From the NCBI GenBank assembly GCA_963575745.1, contig CAUYUJ010020170.1, forward strand, positions 1,533,233-1,597,232: a stretch of 64,000 nucleotides of DNA, written 5' to 3'. This stretch comes from Prorocentrum cordatum. Taxonomy: Eukaryota > Sar > Dinophyceae > Prorocentrales > Prorocentraceae. Both the position numbers and the translations under genes were made by a program. Positions within the stretch are counted from its first letter, which is position 1. Every line of letters starts with the position of its first letter. Below are positions 32,130 to 42,955 of this stretch, one piece after another. The notes under the pieces are model-generated. The model had not been told where the DNA came from. It saw only the letters and a list, made by a program, of their open reading frames with translations, and did not search any database.

Positions 32130-32260
32130 AAAAGCTGGGAGCCTCTTGGGCCGTCTCGGGGCCATCTTGGGCCGCCTTGCGGGCCTCTTGGGCCGTCGTA
32201 GGGCCATCTGGAGGGCCTCTTGGGCCGTCTTGGAGCGTCGGAAGCACGACAAGGAGAAAA
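32130..32260. repeat. TTGGGCCGTC minisatellite patch
   Basis: Same units and orientation as at 6.6-10.6 kb. It ends in GAGCGTCGGAAGC, the same boundary block as the 370-bp higher-order units. Confidence 0.85.
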
Positions 32261-32448
32261 GCCAAAGTTCTTTGAAATCCTACCTTCGTGCCAGGATCAC
32301 GTGTGGCAACCTCGGAGGTCCCAGGCCATGGCGGGCTGTCTTCTGTCCGGGGGGGCAGGGCACGGTGCAAAATGGAGATCTCCACCAAAGGGGCGCGCAG
32401 CTGTCACAAAGCGGTTGGGATCTTCACGCGCGGAATGGTGATGAAGAC

Positions 32449-32575
32449 AGGAGGAGGGGAGGAGGAGGGGAGGAGGAGGAGGAGGAGGAGGAGGAGGAGG
32501 AGGAGGAGGAGGAGGAGGAGGAGGAGGAGGAGGACGACGACGACGAGGACGAGGAGGAGAAGGAGAAGGAGGAAG
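32449..32575. repeat. (GGA)n microsatellite
   Basis: GGA tract ending in ACGACGACGAGG. Confidence 0.95.
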
Positions 32576-33305
32576 CCATGGCGAAAAATTGGCGTATGAA
32601 GTGTCGGGGCGCTAGCAGGAAATCGGAGCACCGAGAGGGGCGGGGGGGAAGAGGGGGTGTTCGTTCGAGAAAGCGCAGCGCACACATGGATTACGGCGCG
32701 TGAATTAGCGGCGAGCCCCGCTTCCGCACAGTCGGCGCGCTCCGCCGCCTGATCAGGCGGCATTGGCGTCATATTTCGAGGGTGCGTTCCAAGATCCACG
32801 AATCCGTAGTCCATGATGGCAACGTGTGCCCGATGCGTGTGCCAGAGCCCGCTGGCATCCCATGCTCAAGACGTAGACTTCGATGATGAAGGGACCAGGT
32901 GAGCAGATGATTGGCGGCCAGGCAGATTCGAAGTGCTGCGGGCTGCGCTCCCCGCTGTCTGGCGGGGCGGCAGTCGCTGCCTCGACGCGCACGATGGCGG
33001 TATGCCTGGCCGTCGCCAGCGAAAAAAGGATAACGACGGAGGAGGTGGCGGGGAGGAGGGGAGGAGGACGGCGAGGGTGAGGAGGCGGAGGAGGAGAGGG
33101 GCATGGAGGATGAACGGGGATGCGGACGAGGAGGAGGATGATAGGTGTAAGCCGTGCAACCTGAGGTTCTCAGCCTGGAGAATACGCTCCAGACTGGAGC
33201 ATCACGCTACTGTGGAAAAGTGCACCACGCTAGAACATATAGGATAGTGTGATGACAGACTGTTGCAGCATTGTACATGTTTCGTATTAGTTAGTATGTA
33301 ATCAT
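32576..33305. other. no recognisable gene
   Basis: Unique sequence with a short GGA cluster near 33040-33150. Confidence 0.5.
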
Positions 33306-33309
33306 AGTC

Positions 33310-33515
33310 TGTGCACACTTACATACATACAAGCAAGCATGCATACACCTAGACATACATGCATGCGTAACCACATACGCCCTTAGAGAGATAACTATAT
33401 ACATACGTACAAACAGACAACCATACATACGAACGTACATACATACATACATATACACGTATGCATACAGCTGTGTATAAAGACGGACCTGTGTATATAT
33501 ATATATATACACAGC
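33310..33515. repeat. (CATA)n degenerate microsatellite
   Basis: ACATACATACA units with substitutions, ending in (TA)n near 33494-33510. It is AT-rich relative to the surroundings. Confidence 0.88.
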
Positions 33516-33594
33516 ATCGCATCGAAGTGGATACCCATGACAGAGTGGCGCAACTTGCATGGTGCGATGTGGAACGACCTATTTGACGAGACCT

Positions 33595-34105
33595 GCGGCA
33601 GCGACTCGCGATAGAGAGCCGACAACGGCGACTCGCCACATCCAGGGCAAACAGGTCGCGGGGCCGACGACGGCCAATCGCAACAGCGAAGGCAAGCGGG
33701 ACCCGGGACCGACGACGCCGAATCGCAACAGGCAAAGTAAGCCGTCCCGCGACCAACGACGGCGAAGCGCAAAAGCCAGGGCCAGCGACATCTGGGATCG
33801 ACAAGGGGGAATCGCAACGGCCAAGGCCAGCGGGACCCCGGATTGACGGTGCGAGTCTCAACAGCCCAGGCAAGCGAGACCCTGGAACGACGACGGCGAA
33901 TTATGAGGGCCAAGTTAAGTCGGACCGACCGACCGACCCAGTAGCGACGACGGCGACTAGCAACAACGAGGGCAGTTGGGGCGCTAGCCCGAGGACGGCT
34001 AATCGCAACAGCCAACATAAGCAGACGGCGAAGGCGAACCGCAACAGATGGGATAAGCGGGGCATCGGACCGCCAACGGCGAATCACAACAGTCAGGGCA
34101 TGCGG
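33595..34105. repeat. about 45-bp minisatellite
   Basis: Units carry GACGACGGCGAATCGCAACA then a GGCAAGCGGGACCC-type stretch. Anchors lie near 33629, 33672, 33718, 33763, 33808, 33895, 33952, 33997 and 34078. Confidence 0.85.
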
Positions 34106-35530
34106 GAAGCAGGACCGACGACAACGCATCGCACACGTCAGAAGTGATATCGTTTCCATGGACGTCACACAACCCTGTGAGCGCAAGCGCTGCTTGAGCA
34201 ACTTCGCGTGAGGCCGCTTGGCGAAGCGGCTCGCACGGCACAAGGTGTTTCCATCGGATACTAGTAGATGCGTTTGCTGGGCCGCGGGCCCCTGGCGACA
34301 CCGCATTTCCCTAGGTTGAAAAACGCAGATCGCCTTAGCGCACAACCATTACAAGCGACGGTGCCCAAATCTTAGAATCACTCGGACGTGTGCAGTTTTC
34401 GCAGCGAGGCCGGAGAATCTGAACCATCAAGGGGCATCTTGGATCGTCTTGCGCAAACAAACAAAAATATGAAAACCCACGAAGCCGACAAACAACTGGG
34501 GAATAGACGCTCGAGCGATGGTAAGAAATGGGCATTATCTGATTGGTCGATCGACTTGGAGGACGCGGCCTGAAACGCCGCATTTTCCTGGCGGCGAGCG
34601 CGCAGGGGCACGAGCAGTCGTCGCAGACGACCGCAGGGTCACGTGGGCTCTGCGCGTTCTGCCCGAGTTTGCCGCGCTGTCGTGGAGTACCTGGGGGGGT
34701 GGAGGAGGACATTGGGAGGAGCAGCAGCAGCAGCAGTGGAAGGGTGGGTGCGAGGAGGAGGAGGTGGAGGAAGAAGAGGAGGTGGAGGAGGAGGTGGAGG
34801 AGGAGAGGGGAAAGGGGAAGGAGCAGGCGGAGTCTTCAGTGCGCCTCCTGGTTATGTTGCAGGCTGGACCTGTCCGCGATCCCTGGGGCCCCCCTCCCCT
34901 CCCCAATTACTTCGTGCCACGGCCGGACTCGGAGGGCAGGTTTGGTGGATCGGGAAGTCTGCAGTGGTCTGGAGTCTGTCCGGCGCCTCTGCTGTGTAGC
35001 GCGCTCGTTCTGATATGTTTCTTGTCGTGTTCTCCTCCTGCTCTCAGTGTGAGCTTCAACTGTCGCGCCCTCAATGCTGATATGCTAGTCGTTTTGGGCG
35101 ACCCCCCAGGCCCATTTAGCCCCCACAGCGGTACTTCCGTAGCTGTGCGTGCTAGTTCTGTTTGAAAAAGGCAGCGCCCCGCCCGCCGCACGCGCGCGCC
35201 TTCCCTGGGCGCACCCCCTCGGCCGGCCCGCCCTCTCTTACTCATAGGGACAACCTAAGCTTAACGGACACTTAGACCACACTCATGATGGCTTAGAGGG
35301 CTACATCCCCTAGTTCATTCACTTTCCCCGAGGATAAACCTGAGCAAGAGATTTCGGAGAGATGATGAAGAACAACCGATCAATACTTACAAAAAGATAA
35401 GCCAATGTCATTGAAGGACTGGCAGAATATTATGTTTATTGTTGTATTCTCTTCCTGCTCTCAGTGCGGGCTTCAATTGCTGCGCACTTAACACCTGAAT
35501 GAATAATGAACAGGTGGGGGAGGAGTTAAA
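34106..35530. other. no recognisable gene
   Basis: Unique sequence with a GGA/GTGGAGG tract at 34735-34815. No frame shows recognisable protein features. Confidence 0.5.
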
Positions 35531-35568
35531 GGCGTCCGTGCCGCCGCCCATCTCCGCCGTGCCCGCAG

Positions 35569-35636
35569 GATCTCGCGTCGCTGCCGCCGCGCGAGTACCT
35601 CGCCCGCTTCGACGCCAGCCTGGGCGAGCCTAAAAG
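35569..35636 (+). CDS. candidate internal exon
   Basis: CGCCGTGCCCGCAG (AG at 35567-35568) precedes the frame DLASLPPREYLARFDASLGE then PKRG. The residue mix and helix-like ARFDASLGE look coding, unlike neighbouring repeat frames. No donor is clear before the G-rich stretch at 35633, and the family is unknown. Confidence 0.35.
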
Positions 35637-35954
35637 GGGGCGGGGGGGAAGTCCCAGAAGTTGCTCTGTCTCGGGCGCCTCCTCCTCCTTCTTGTCCTCC
35701 CAGACCCCCTCGCATCGTGAAACAAACGCGACGGGCGGCTCGTTCCCCAAACAGCACTTCCACTTCGGGGCTATTCCTTTTCTCGTCCAAGGAACTGAAT
35801 GGGTACGGCGGGGCGTCGGCTGGTGGGCAGTTTGCGCCCGCCCGTGGGCGCCTCTCGAGCGCCCCGTGCCTCGCCGTGGGAGCCATGTGGCCGCGTCGTG
35901 GCCGCCCGTAGGCGCCGCGTGGATGCCCGTGGCCGTCCGTGGGCGCCTCCCGCG

Positions 35955-36105
35955 CGCCACATAGCTTGCACCGCATAGCCTACGCCACTCAGGGTGCGCC
36001 ACGTAGATTGCGCCACATGGCTGGCACCATGGCTTGCACCACGTTTGTTGCGCCGCGTAGGCTGCACCACCTAACCTGCACCACACAGCCTGCACCACAC
36101 AAACA
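35955..36105. repeat. CACCACATAG 12-13-bp minisatellite
   Basis: Degenerate units of CGCCACATAGNTTGC / CACCACACAGCCTG type. The same family is at 38010-38170 and 39155-39505. Confidence 0.88.
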
Positions 36106-36143
36106 CACACACGCACACACACACACACACACACACACGCACG

Positions 36144-36190
<47 letters not shown>

Positions 36191-36235
36191 ACGCACACGC
36201 ACACGCACACGCACACGCACACGCACACGCACACG

Positions 36236-36275
<40 letters not shown>

Positions 36276-36303
36276 CACGCACACGCACACGCACACGCAC
36301 ACG

Positions 36304-36343
<40 letters not shown>

Positions 36344-36385
36344 CACGCACACACACACACACACACGCGCGCGCGCACAGACACG
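36103..36385. repeat. (CA)n / (GCACAC)n microsatellite
   Basis: About 280 bp of CA dinucleotides with regularly spaced CG steps. It could adopt Z-DNA. Confidence 0.97.
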
Positions 36386-36965
36386 CACCTATGTGCGTGC
36401 GTGTGCGTTTAAAGTCAGCGGCGCTGGGGGTCCCCAAGCGCGAGCAGCAGATGGAAGTGCGAATTGCGACCGAACGTTGTCGATAACGCGGCGTACAAGC
36501 AGCAACACCGCGACATGCAAGCGATGGGTGCGAAAGAGGAATTGTAAGTCCAAGCGGAACGTGCACCGGATAGAAAACGAAGGTACTATTCAATTCGGAG
36601 TAAATAAATCGCGGGAGCCAGCGGCGAATTGCGGCCACTGAATCACAACAGCGGCTTTAGCGAGAAAAAAAAAGTTGCAAGGCAGATTGGTCGTGTGGCC
36701 AACCTGGCGAACGAAGCCGGTGAGTAGGGTGGAGAACCACGGACTGGCGACGCAGGGGAGCGGGATGGGGGGTGTCACCCGGTGACAGCGTCAACCGCAG
36801 CGTGCATAGGTTGCGACAGCAGCCATGCCGAATATTGCAAGCACCGGAACTGTCGTGCGAGAGTAGCCTTGGGCGTGCAACCTTCCAGCAACAAAAGAAA
36901 TTGTCAAATCCCGAGAGTGTAAGTCAAATATGATCCTGGCACACATAGACCTGAGTCACTTATCC
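36386..36965. other. no recognisable gene
   Basis: Unique sequence of moderate GC; no supportable ORF. Confidence 0.5.
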
Positions 36966-36969
36966 ATTC

Positions 36970-37340
36970 AGTGCCGAAGAAGACGTGTCACATCCCAATA
37001 TGTCTTGCGGTGGTTTCTCTAATTCACTATGCCAGGTCAAGTCGCCACCGCAAATTTCGAGGACGTCTCAAGCTGAACGGGGCCGAAACCATGCTTATTC
37101 ATGGCCAAACCAGGCGAATCGCGAAAACGTTTCAAGCGGAACCGGGCCCAAGCCAGGGCCAAACCGGGCAATTTGCAAGGACGTGTCAGGCGAGATTGGG
37201 CCCAAACCAGGCCAATCAAGGCCAAACAAGGGGCCAAACCAGGCAGATGTTGACGATGTCTCAGGCGGGATGCGCGGCCAAACCAAGCCAAATCAGAGGC
37301 GAAACCACGCAGATTCCTAGAACATCCTAAGCATAATCGC
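36970..37340. repeat. about 60-70-bp minisatellite
   Basis: Units contain GACGTCTCAAGC or a variant, a GGCCAAACCAGGC-type core and AATTGC or ATCGC steps. Anchors lie near 37062, 37124, 37183, 37255 and 37318. Confidence 0.8.
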
Positions 37341-37854
37341 CCCAACCAGGCTCCATCACCGCTCTTTAATAACAGTCCTATGAAAGGAGTGGATCACCCC
37401 AGGGCCCCTCCGCGGGCGGAAGCCCGTCTAGAATCGTATGAGGGGCGGGCGTTTGGACCGCGTGTCCGCTGATGCGGACGGGGTGGGGCGCAGAAGCCAT
37501 CATTTGCCTTGCGGGTGTTGTTGGGGCGAGCCTGTAGTTCCTGACCGCGTCATCGCTAAGCAAGTTCATTGTGGCCACACGCCTAAGCACAGCCTGACTA
37601 GACGCTTCCGACTAGGAAACATGGCCAGCTCAAGTCAGACTGCCGGTCCTGCGATGTATGATTGCCAGGATCTATTGAGCCAGCGGGCCTCTAACATTGC
37701 AGCATGGGCACCAGGTCCGTGGTCTACCCATCACGCGTCGGCTTGGATACGGGGGGGCGCATCGAAGTTGCAAGGACGGTGGTATAGTATAGCATGTTTC
37801 CCCAAGCAGTGCGCGCACTCAGGGAACTGGGCTGGTCTGCCGCCCTGGCTGGGC

Positions 37855-38015
37855 TCGTTCTCGCCCCGTCGCCGCCCCGTCGCCGCCCGTTGCCGCCGCG
37901 TCGCCGCTCGTCGCTGCTCATCGCCGCCCGTCGCTGCCTCGTCGCGGGCTCGCGGGCCCCCCTGGTCGGCTTGTGGTCGCCCTGTCGCGGCCCCGTCGCC
38001 GCTCGTCGCTTGTGC
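37855..38015. repeat. CCGTCGCCGC minisatellite
   Basis: Degenerate 9-12-bp CGTCGCCGCC/CGTCGCTGC units. Confidence 0.8.
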
Positions 38016-38170
38016 CACATAGGTTGAACCACACAGCGTAGACGACAGATGTCACCACATGGAATGCCCCCCCGTAGTCTACGCCGCATAGCTCACACAC
38101 CCTAACTCGCGCCACATAGGTTGCACCACATAGTTTACACCACATAGAGGGCCAACACCCCATGGATCGG
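38010..38170. repeat. CACCACATAG minisatellite patch
   Basis: Same family as 35955-36105. Confidence 0.8.
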
Positions 38171-38289
38171 ACCACATCAGAGTGAGGGGGCTGAACCGAA
38201 CGGTCATTCACTGTCCCTGGGTACGTGGCTGAAGTGGAATTCCGCAATGCGGACTCTTGTTGTTGTTTCTTGCTGTTTGTTGTTGTCGT

Positions 38290-39010
38290 CGTCCCACCCG
38301 CGACCCGCCCCGCGACCCGCCCCGCGACCCGCCCCGCGACCCGCGACCCACCCCGCGACCCACCCGCGACCCACCCCGCGATCCACCCGCGACCCACCCG
38401 CGACCCACCCGCGACCCACCCGCGACCCACCCCGCGACCCGCCCGCGACCCACCCCGAGACCCCCCCCGGCGACCCACCCGCGACCCACCAGCGACCCAC
38501 CCGCGACCCACCCGACCCACCCCGCGACCCACCCGCGACCCACCCGCGACCCACCCGCGACCCACCCGCGACCCACCCGCAACCCACCCCGCGCCGCGAC
38601 CCACCCAAAATTTTCGGCGCCTGCGGCGGGTTTCTGTTGCATTCGTTCCAAGTCGTTCTAGGTGTAGAACCTGCGACCCACCCGCGACCCAAACCGCGTT
38701 CAGTGTACAAATCAAAATGTTCGGCGCCTGCGGCGGGCTGTTTTTGAATTCTTTCCAGGTGGAGGTGGAGAGCCCGCGACCCTCCCGCGACCCAAACTAC
38801 GTTCACTGAACAAGCCAAAACTTCGGCGCCTGCGGCGGGTTTCTTTTCCATCGGCGACCCACCCGCGACCAACCCCGAGACCCCCCCGCGACCCACCCCG
38901 CGACCCACCCGCGCGACCCACCCGCGACCCACCCGCGACCCACCCGCGACCCACCGCGACCCACCCGCGACCCACCCACGACCCACCCGCGACCTACCCC
39001 GCGACCCACA
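38290..39010. repeat. CGACCCACCCG 11-bp minisatellite, composite
   Basis: Arrays of CGACCCACCCG at about 38290-38605 and 38853-39005. They are separated by blocks containing TTCGGCGCCTGCGGCGGGTT, then CATTCGTTCCAA-like text, at about 38611, 38718, 38821 and 39018. The minus-strand Gly/Trp/Arg/Ser-rich frame is the repeat translated. Confidence 0.92.
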
Positions 39011-39154
39011 CAAAATGTTCGGCGCCTGCGGCGGGCTTCTTTTGCATTCGTTCCAGGCTTGTTTTGCATTCGTGAGGGCCACGAGGTCCGCTGGCTCGAC
39101 GCCCGCGTCGCCCGCGCCCGCTTTCTCATTCTTATCCGCAATTGCGGGGTGCTA

Positions 39155-39505
39155 TATAGATTGCACCACATAGCAGACACCACATTGTTCACCCCACCTA
39201 CATGAACACGTTGGCTCCACATAATTTGCGCCACATAGCTCACACCAAATAGTTCACACCACATAGCTTGCACTGCATAGGTGGTACCACTTGGATTGCA
39301 CAGCATGGCTTACATCACATAGATCGCACCACGTAGAATGCACCACACATGTATTGCACTATATGGCTCATAGACCGCACCACATATATTGCACAACGTA
39401 TATTGCACAACATGCTTACACCACACAGCTTGCACCACATAGCGGTCACCACATAGCTTGCACCGCATAGGTGATGCACCACGTTGTTTGCATCACGTAG
39501 TACGC
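39155..39505. repeat. CACCACATAG minisatellite
   Basis: Largest array of this 12-13-bp family (CACCACATAGCTTG). Confidence 0.9.
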
Positions 39506-39744
39506 TAGAAACCACTGCTTGGGCCCACGCTGACTAACATATTCCTAGCTGATCATGGCACGCATTGCTGTCAAGTTTTAGCCCACGCAGAGTAAAGCAT
39601 GTACGCCTATCGATGTCGTGCCGCAAGTTGCGTCTTCGCAGGTCGGCCGTCCTCCTCGTCCGTTTACTCGTCCTCGCCCTCTGCCTCCGGGGAGACAGCT
39701 GTTTTCTGGCTGCGCACAAGAGAGACCCGTCGATTGGGTGATGG

Positions 39745-39850
39745 TTGGTGTGGGCCACAGGGGGTCCCCCAGCATTGGTTGGCGCGCGTGGACTTGGCCC
39801 TTGCGCGGCCCTCTAAAGCCGCGCGCCGAAGGTCACTCTTGCTTTGGGTC
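39745..39850. repeat. dispersed repeat D, diverged copy
   Basis: GGGGGTCCCCCAGCATTGG resembles the core of 2580-2700 and 31275-31400. The CCTTCG-type end appears inverted here. Confidence 0.45.
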
Positions 39851-40047
39851 ACTCGTGCGTGTAGACGAGTTCTGAAATCTGTTCTCAACCACAGCTTGTG
39901 GCGTGGCAAGGGGTTCTGTCTCGTCGGCCGCCAGCCTGCCCCTGCCGCCCGCAGGAAGCGGCCGCGGAGGTCGGAGGAGGGCTAAGAGTAGGTGAGGACA
40001 GGATTAGGATGCGAGGAGAAAGAGGGAGGGGTGAGAAGAAGTATCAC

Positions 40048-40180
40048 CCTGGGGAGGACGAGGAGGAGGAGGAGGAGACAGAGGAGGAGGAGGAGGAGAC
40101 AGAGGAGGAGGAAGAGGAAGAGGAGGAGGAGGAGGAGGAGAAGGAGGAGGGGAGGAGGAGAAGGAGGAGGAGGAGCCGAG
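40048..40180. repeat. (GGA)n microsatellite
   Basis: GGA tract with AGACAGAGG interruptions directly before the endonuclease fragment. Confidence 0.95.
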
Positions 40181-40198
40181 CCCTCACAGCAGCCAGAC

Positions 40199-41040
40199 GC
40201 CGGCAGCCAGGGACCCAGATCCACCTAGCCGGCGACCTCCACCCAGGAGAGGACACAGCAGAGGCCATGAGCGCGGCGCTGACCCAGCGGAAGTTGCCCC
40301 ACGAAATCCCGGCGTCGGTGGCCACACACACCCGCGGCCGCAGGCTGGACGTCGTCATCCGGCCCCAGGGCAGCCGGTGCGGGTCCGTCCAGGTGCACAG
40401 CGGCGCCCAGTGCAGAGAGGTCGGCTGCACCAGCGACCTCTGCCAAGCCAGGGGCACGGTGCTCGGGTCGTGGGACCTGGACGACCATCCGGTCACACGG
40501 GTCGCCGCGCTGGCACAACCAGCCGAAGGAGATGCAGGGCAGCTCCGGTTCGTCTCGGACGTCGGCCAGTGGCATGTTGCCTTTGTGACTTCAGGAGGGA
40601 AAAAACACACAGACACAATTAATCGTCGACCCCCCAGAAAATATTGGAAAATATGGGAAGTGGGGGGGAAGACAGAAACCCAGAAAATATGAGAAAATAT
40701 GGGGAATGTATTTATTTATGTGTATTTATTTGTCTGTCCTGGGGCCCCTTCAGAGATGCAGGGCAGCTCCGGTTCGTCTCGGACGTGGGCCAGTGGCATG
40801 CTGCCTTGGTGACTGTGGCGGACGCGGCCTTCCACATCTTGCGGGTAGAGCTGGTCGCCAAGTGCAACGGCCCCTTGTGGGCTCGGGCGGCGCCTCGGGA
40901 AGCCCGGGCTGCCCTGAAAACGCCGCGGCCTGGGCGTGGCGTACTAATGCAACTGGGGTGGCTGAGGTTGTAGCTTGGGTCCACCTCGCGGCCCATGGTC
41001 ATGCCTCTCTCCGCCTCGCGGTGAGGGCCCCCCGGAAGGT
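40199..41040 (+). pseudogene. LINE endonuclease fragment
   Basis: The frame from about 40199 encodes HLAGDLHPGED (GDLN-like motif, Asp codon 40234), then VATHTRGRRLDVVIRPQGSR (S/R-x-LD motif). GCTSDLCQARGTVLGSWDLD then DHPVT follows, where an SDH-like motif sits. This order matches the C-terminal half of the AP-type endonuclease of non-LTR retrotransposons. Coding continues as DAGQLRFVSDVGQWHVAFVT and is interrupted. A second copy of that stretch (40753-40814) resumes as ADAAFHILRVELVAKCNGPL and, after a frameshift near 40915, as VAEVVAWVHLAAHGHASLRL. No reverse transcriptase follows. The family differs from the LINE at 57479-63971. Confidence 0.65.
40529..40814 (+). repeat. 62-bp direct repeat around an insertion
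   Basis: 40529-40590 and 40753-40814 are 62-bp copies with three mismatches (GAGATGCAGGGCAGCTCCGG). The 162 bp between them are AT-richer and contain GAAAATATGG and ATTTATTTATG motifs unlike the coding flank. It is an insertion-like or tandem-duplication event. Confidence 0.75.
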
Positions 41041-41041
41041 G

Positions 41042-41228
41042 GAGTTTTGTTTCATCCGCTTTTGTTTCGTCCGCTTTTGTTTCGTCCGTTTTTGTTTCAT
41101 CCGCTTGTGTTCCACCCGCTTTTGTTTCATCCGCTTTTGTTTCATCCGTCTTTTGTTTCGTCCGCTATGTTTTTTCATCCGCTTGTGTTTCGTCCGCTTT
41201 TGTTTCGTCCGCTTTTGTTTCGTCCGCT
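41042..41228. repeat. TTTTGTTTCGTCCGC 14-15-bp minisatellite
   Basis: About 12 units of TTTTGTTTCATCCGC / TTTTGTTTCGTCCGC on the + strand. Confidence 0.93.
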
Positions 41229-41267
41229 CTGTATTGCGTGATTCGTGCGGAAGCCGGGAGGATGAGA

Positions 41268-41375
41268 ACCGGACGAATTTAAACCAGATGAATTTGAAAC
41301 CGTTAAAACCGGATGAATGAAAACCGGATGAATTTAAACGGGCGAATTAAAACCGGATGAATTTTAACCGGACGA
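41268..41375. repeat. AACCGGATGAATTT minisatellite
   Basis: About seven units of AACCGGATGAATTTAA-like text. GGATGAA is the reverse complement of the TTCATCC core of the preceding array. Confidence 0.88.
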
Positions 41376-41407
41376 ACTAGAAGTTGGAGCCCTTAGGAAA
41401 GCAGCAG

Positions 41408-41905
41408 TATTTGCTATGCTATGCTATGCCATGATATGCTGCGTTATGCTATGTTATGCTATGCTATGTTGCGCTATGGTATGCAATGCTATGCTAAGCT
41501 ATGATATAGCATGTTGCGCTGTGCTATGCTATGATATGATATGCTAAGTTGCGCTATGATATACTATGATATGATATGATATGCTATGATATGATTGGTT
41601 ATGTTATGATATGTTATGTTATGATAATGATATGTTGTGCTATGCTCTGCTGTGCTGCGCTATGCTATGCTATGCTATGCTATGCTGCGTTATGCTATGC
41701 TATGCTGGGTTATGCTATGATATGCTGTGCTGCGCTATGCTATGCTACGCCATGCTATGCTGTGCTATGTTATGCTATGCTAAAGCTCAGCGAAGCTAAG
41801 ATGAAGGTGAGCTAAGCTAAGATAAACCTGAGCTGAGATGAAGCTAAGCTAAGCTAAGATGACATAAGCTAAGCTAAGATGATATAAGCAACACTAAGCT
41901 AAGGG
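41408..41905. repeat. (ATGCT)n then (AAGCT)n pentamer array
   Basis: TATGCTATGC pentamers with ATGAT and TGCGT variants to about 41785, then AAGCTAAGCT/AAGATGA variants to 41905. Confidence 0.95.
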
Positions 41906-42079
41906 GACGCAACTGGGGGAACCGCGGGGCGGATGCCGGGGGAACCGCCCGGGCCGGTTCCCACTGTCAGGCCCCTTTAAGCAAAGAGGACCCTTCTAGG
42001 CAGAGCCTAGGTCGGGAATGTGAGGAGGTTTGATTGGATCAAGTTGACAGTGCGGGCAACATAGTGGCCCACAGAGAGA

Positions 42080-42290
42080 TTCAAACCGGATGAATTTAAA
42101 CCGGACGATTTAAAACCGGATGAATTTGAATTGGACGGTAGAACCGGATGAATTTAAACCCGGGCGAGTTTAAACCGGATGACATTAAACCGGAAGAATG
42201 TAAACGGATGAAATTAAACGGATGAAATGAAACGAACGAAACTAAACGGATGAAATTAAACGGATGAAAATAATTTCGGATGAAACAAAG
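42080..42290. repeat. AACCGGATGAATTTAA minisatellite, second array
   Basis: Same family as 41268-41375, ending in CGGATGAAATTAAACGGATG and CGGATGAAACAAAGG. The last is the exact reverse-complement type of the TTTGTTTCATCCG units at 41042-41228. Confidence 0.9.
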
Positions 42291-42447
42291 GTGAATCCCC
42301 CCGGAAGCCCCCCAGCCGCGGGGAAAGGGCGTTCTGCGGCTCGGGCGTTGCTAGGCTGCCCGGCCGCGATAGTTAGTGCTCGCGCCGCGCGGCCCGGCCG
42401 GGCGGGCGCCCCAGACGGGGCTCCCACAGGGCGGAAAAGGAAAGGAA

Positions 42448-42530
42448 AGGAGGAGGAGGAGGAGGAGGAGGAAGAGGAGGCGGAGGGGGATGAGGAGGAG
42501 GAGGAGGAGGAGGAGGGGAAAGGGGAGGAC
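42448..42530. repeat. (GGA)n microsatellite
   Basis: GGA tract. Confidence 0.94.
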
Positions 42531-42614
42531 GTTCAGACGTCAAGATGAACGACAACGCACGTGGTGACGAGGGGGAGGGAGGGGGGCGTGGAGGGAGCCT
42601 GCGAGGCCCGCGAC

Positions 42615-42950
42615 CTCCTTCTCTTCCGCCTCCTCCTCCTCCTCCTGCTCCTCCTCCTCCTCCTCCTCCTCCTCCTCCTCCTCCTTCTCTCCCTTCTCTC
42701 CTCCTCCTCCTGCTCCTCGTCCTCCTTCTCCTCTTCCGCCTCCTCCTCCTCTTCCTCCTCCTCCTCCTCCTCCTCCTCCTGCTCCTCCTCCTCCTCCTCC
42801 TTCTTCCCCTCCTCCTTCTGCTCCTCCTCCCCCTCCTCCTCCGCCTCCTCCCCTCCTCCTCCTCCTTCTCCTCCTCCTCATCCTCCTTCTCCTCCTCATC
42901 CTTCTCCTCCTCCTCTTCCTCCTCCTTCCCCCCCTCTTCCTGTTCCTCCC
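42615..42950. repeat. (TCC)n microsatellite
   Basis: Long TCC/CTC tract. Its end TTCCTCCCCCCAG forms a pyrimidine tract and AG in front of the candidate exon. Confidence 0.95.
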
Positions 42951-42955
42951 CCCAG

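Noticed and set aside
33595-34105. CRISPR-like regular array of about 45-bp units
   Set aside because: No conserved direct repeat alternates with unique spacers; the whole unit drifts, there are no cas genes, and the organism is a eukaryote.
38204-39082. minus-strand frame with dozens of WVAGGSRVGRG repeats
   Set aside because: It exactly follows the CGACCCACCCG 11-bp array; 11-bp units change frame every copy, so the apparent peptide repeat has a 33-bp period from DNA alone.
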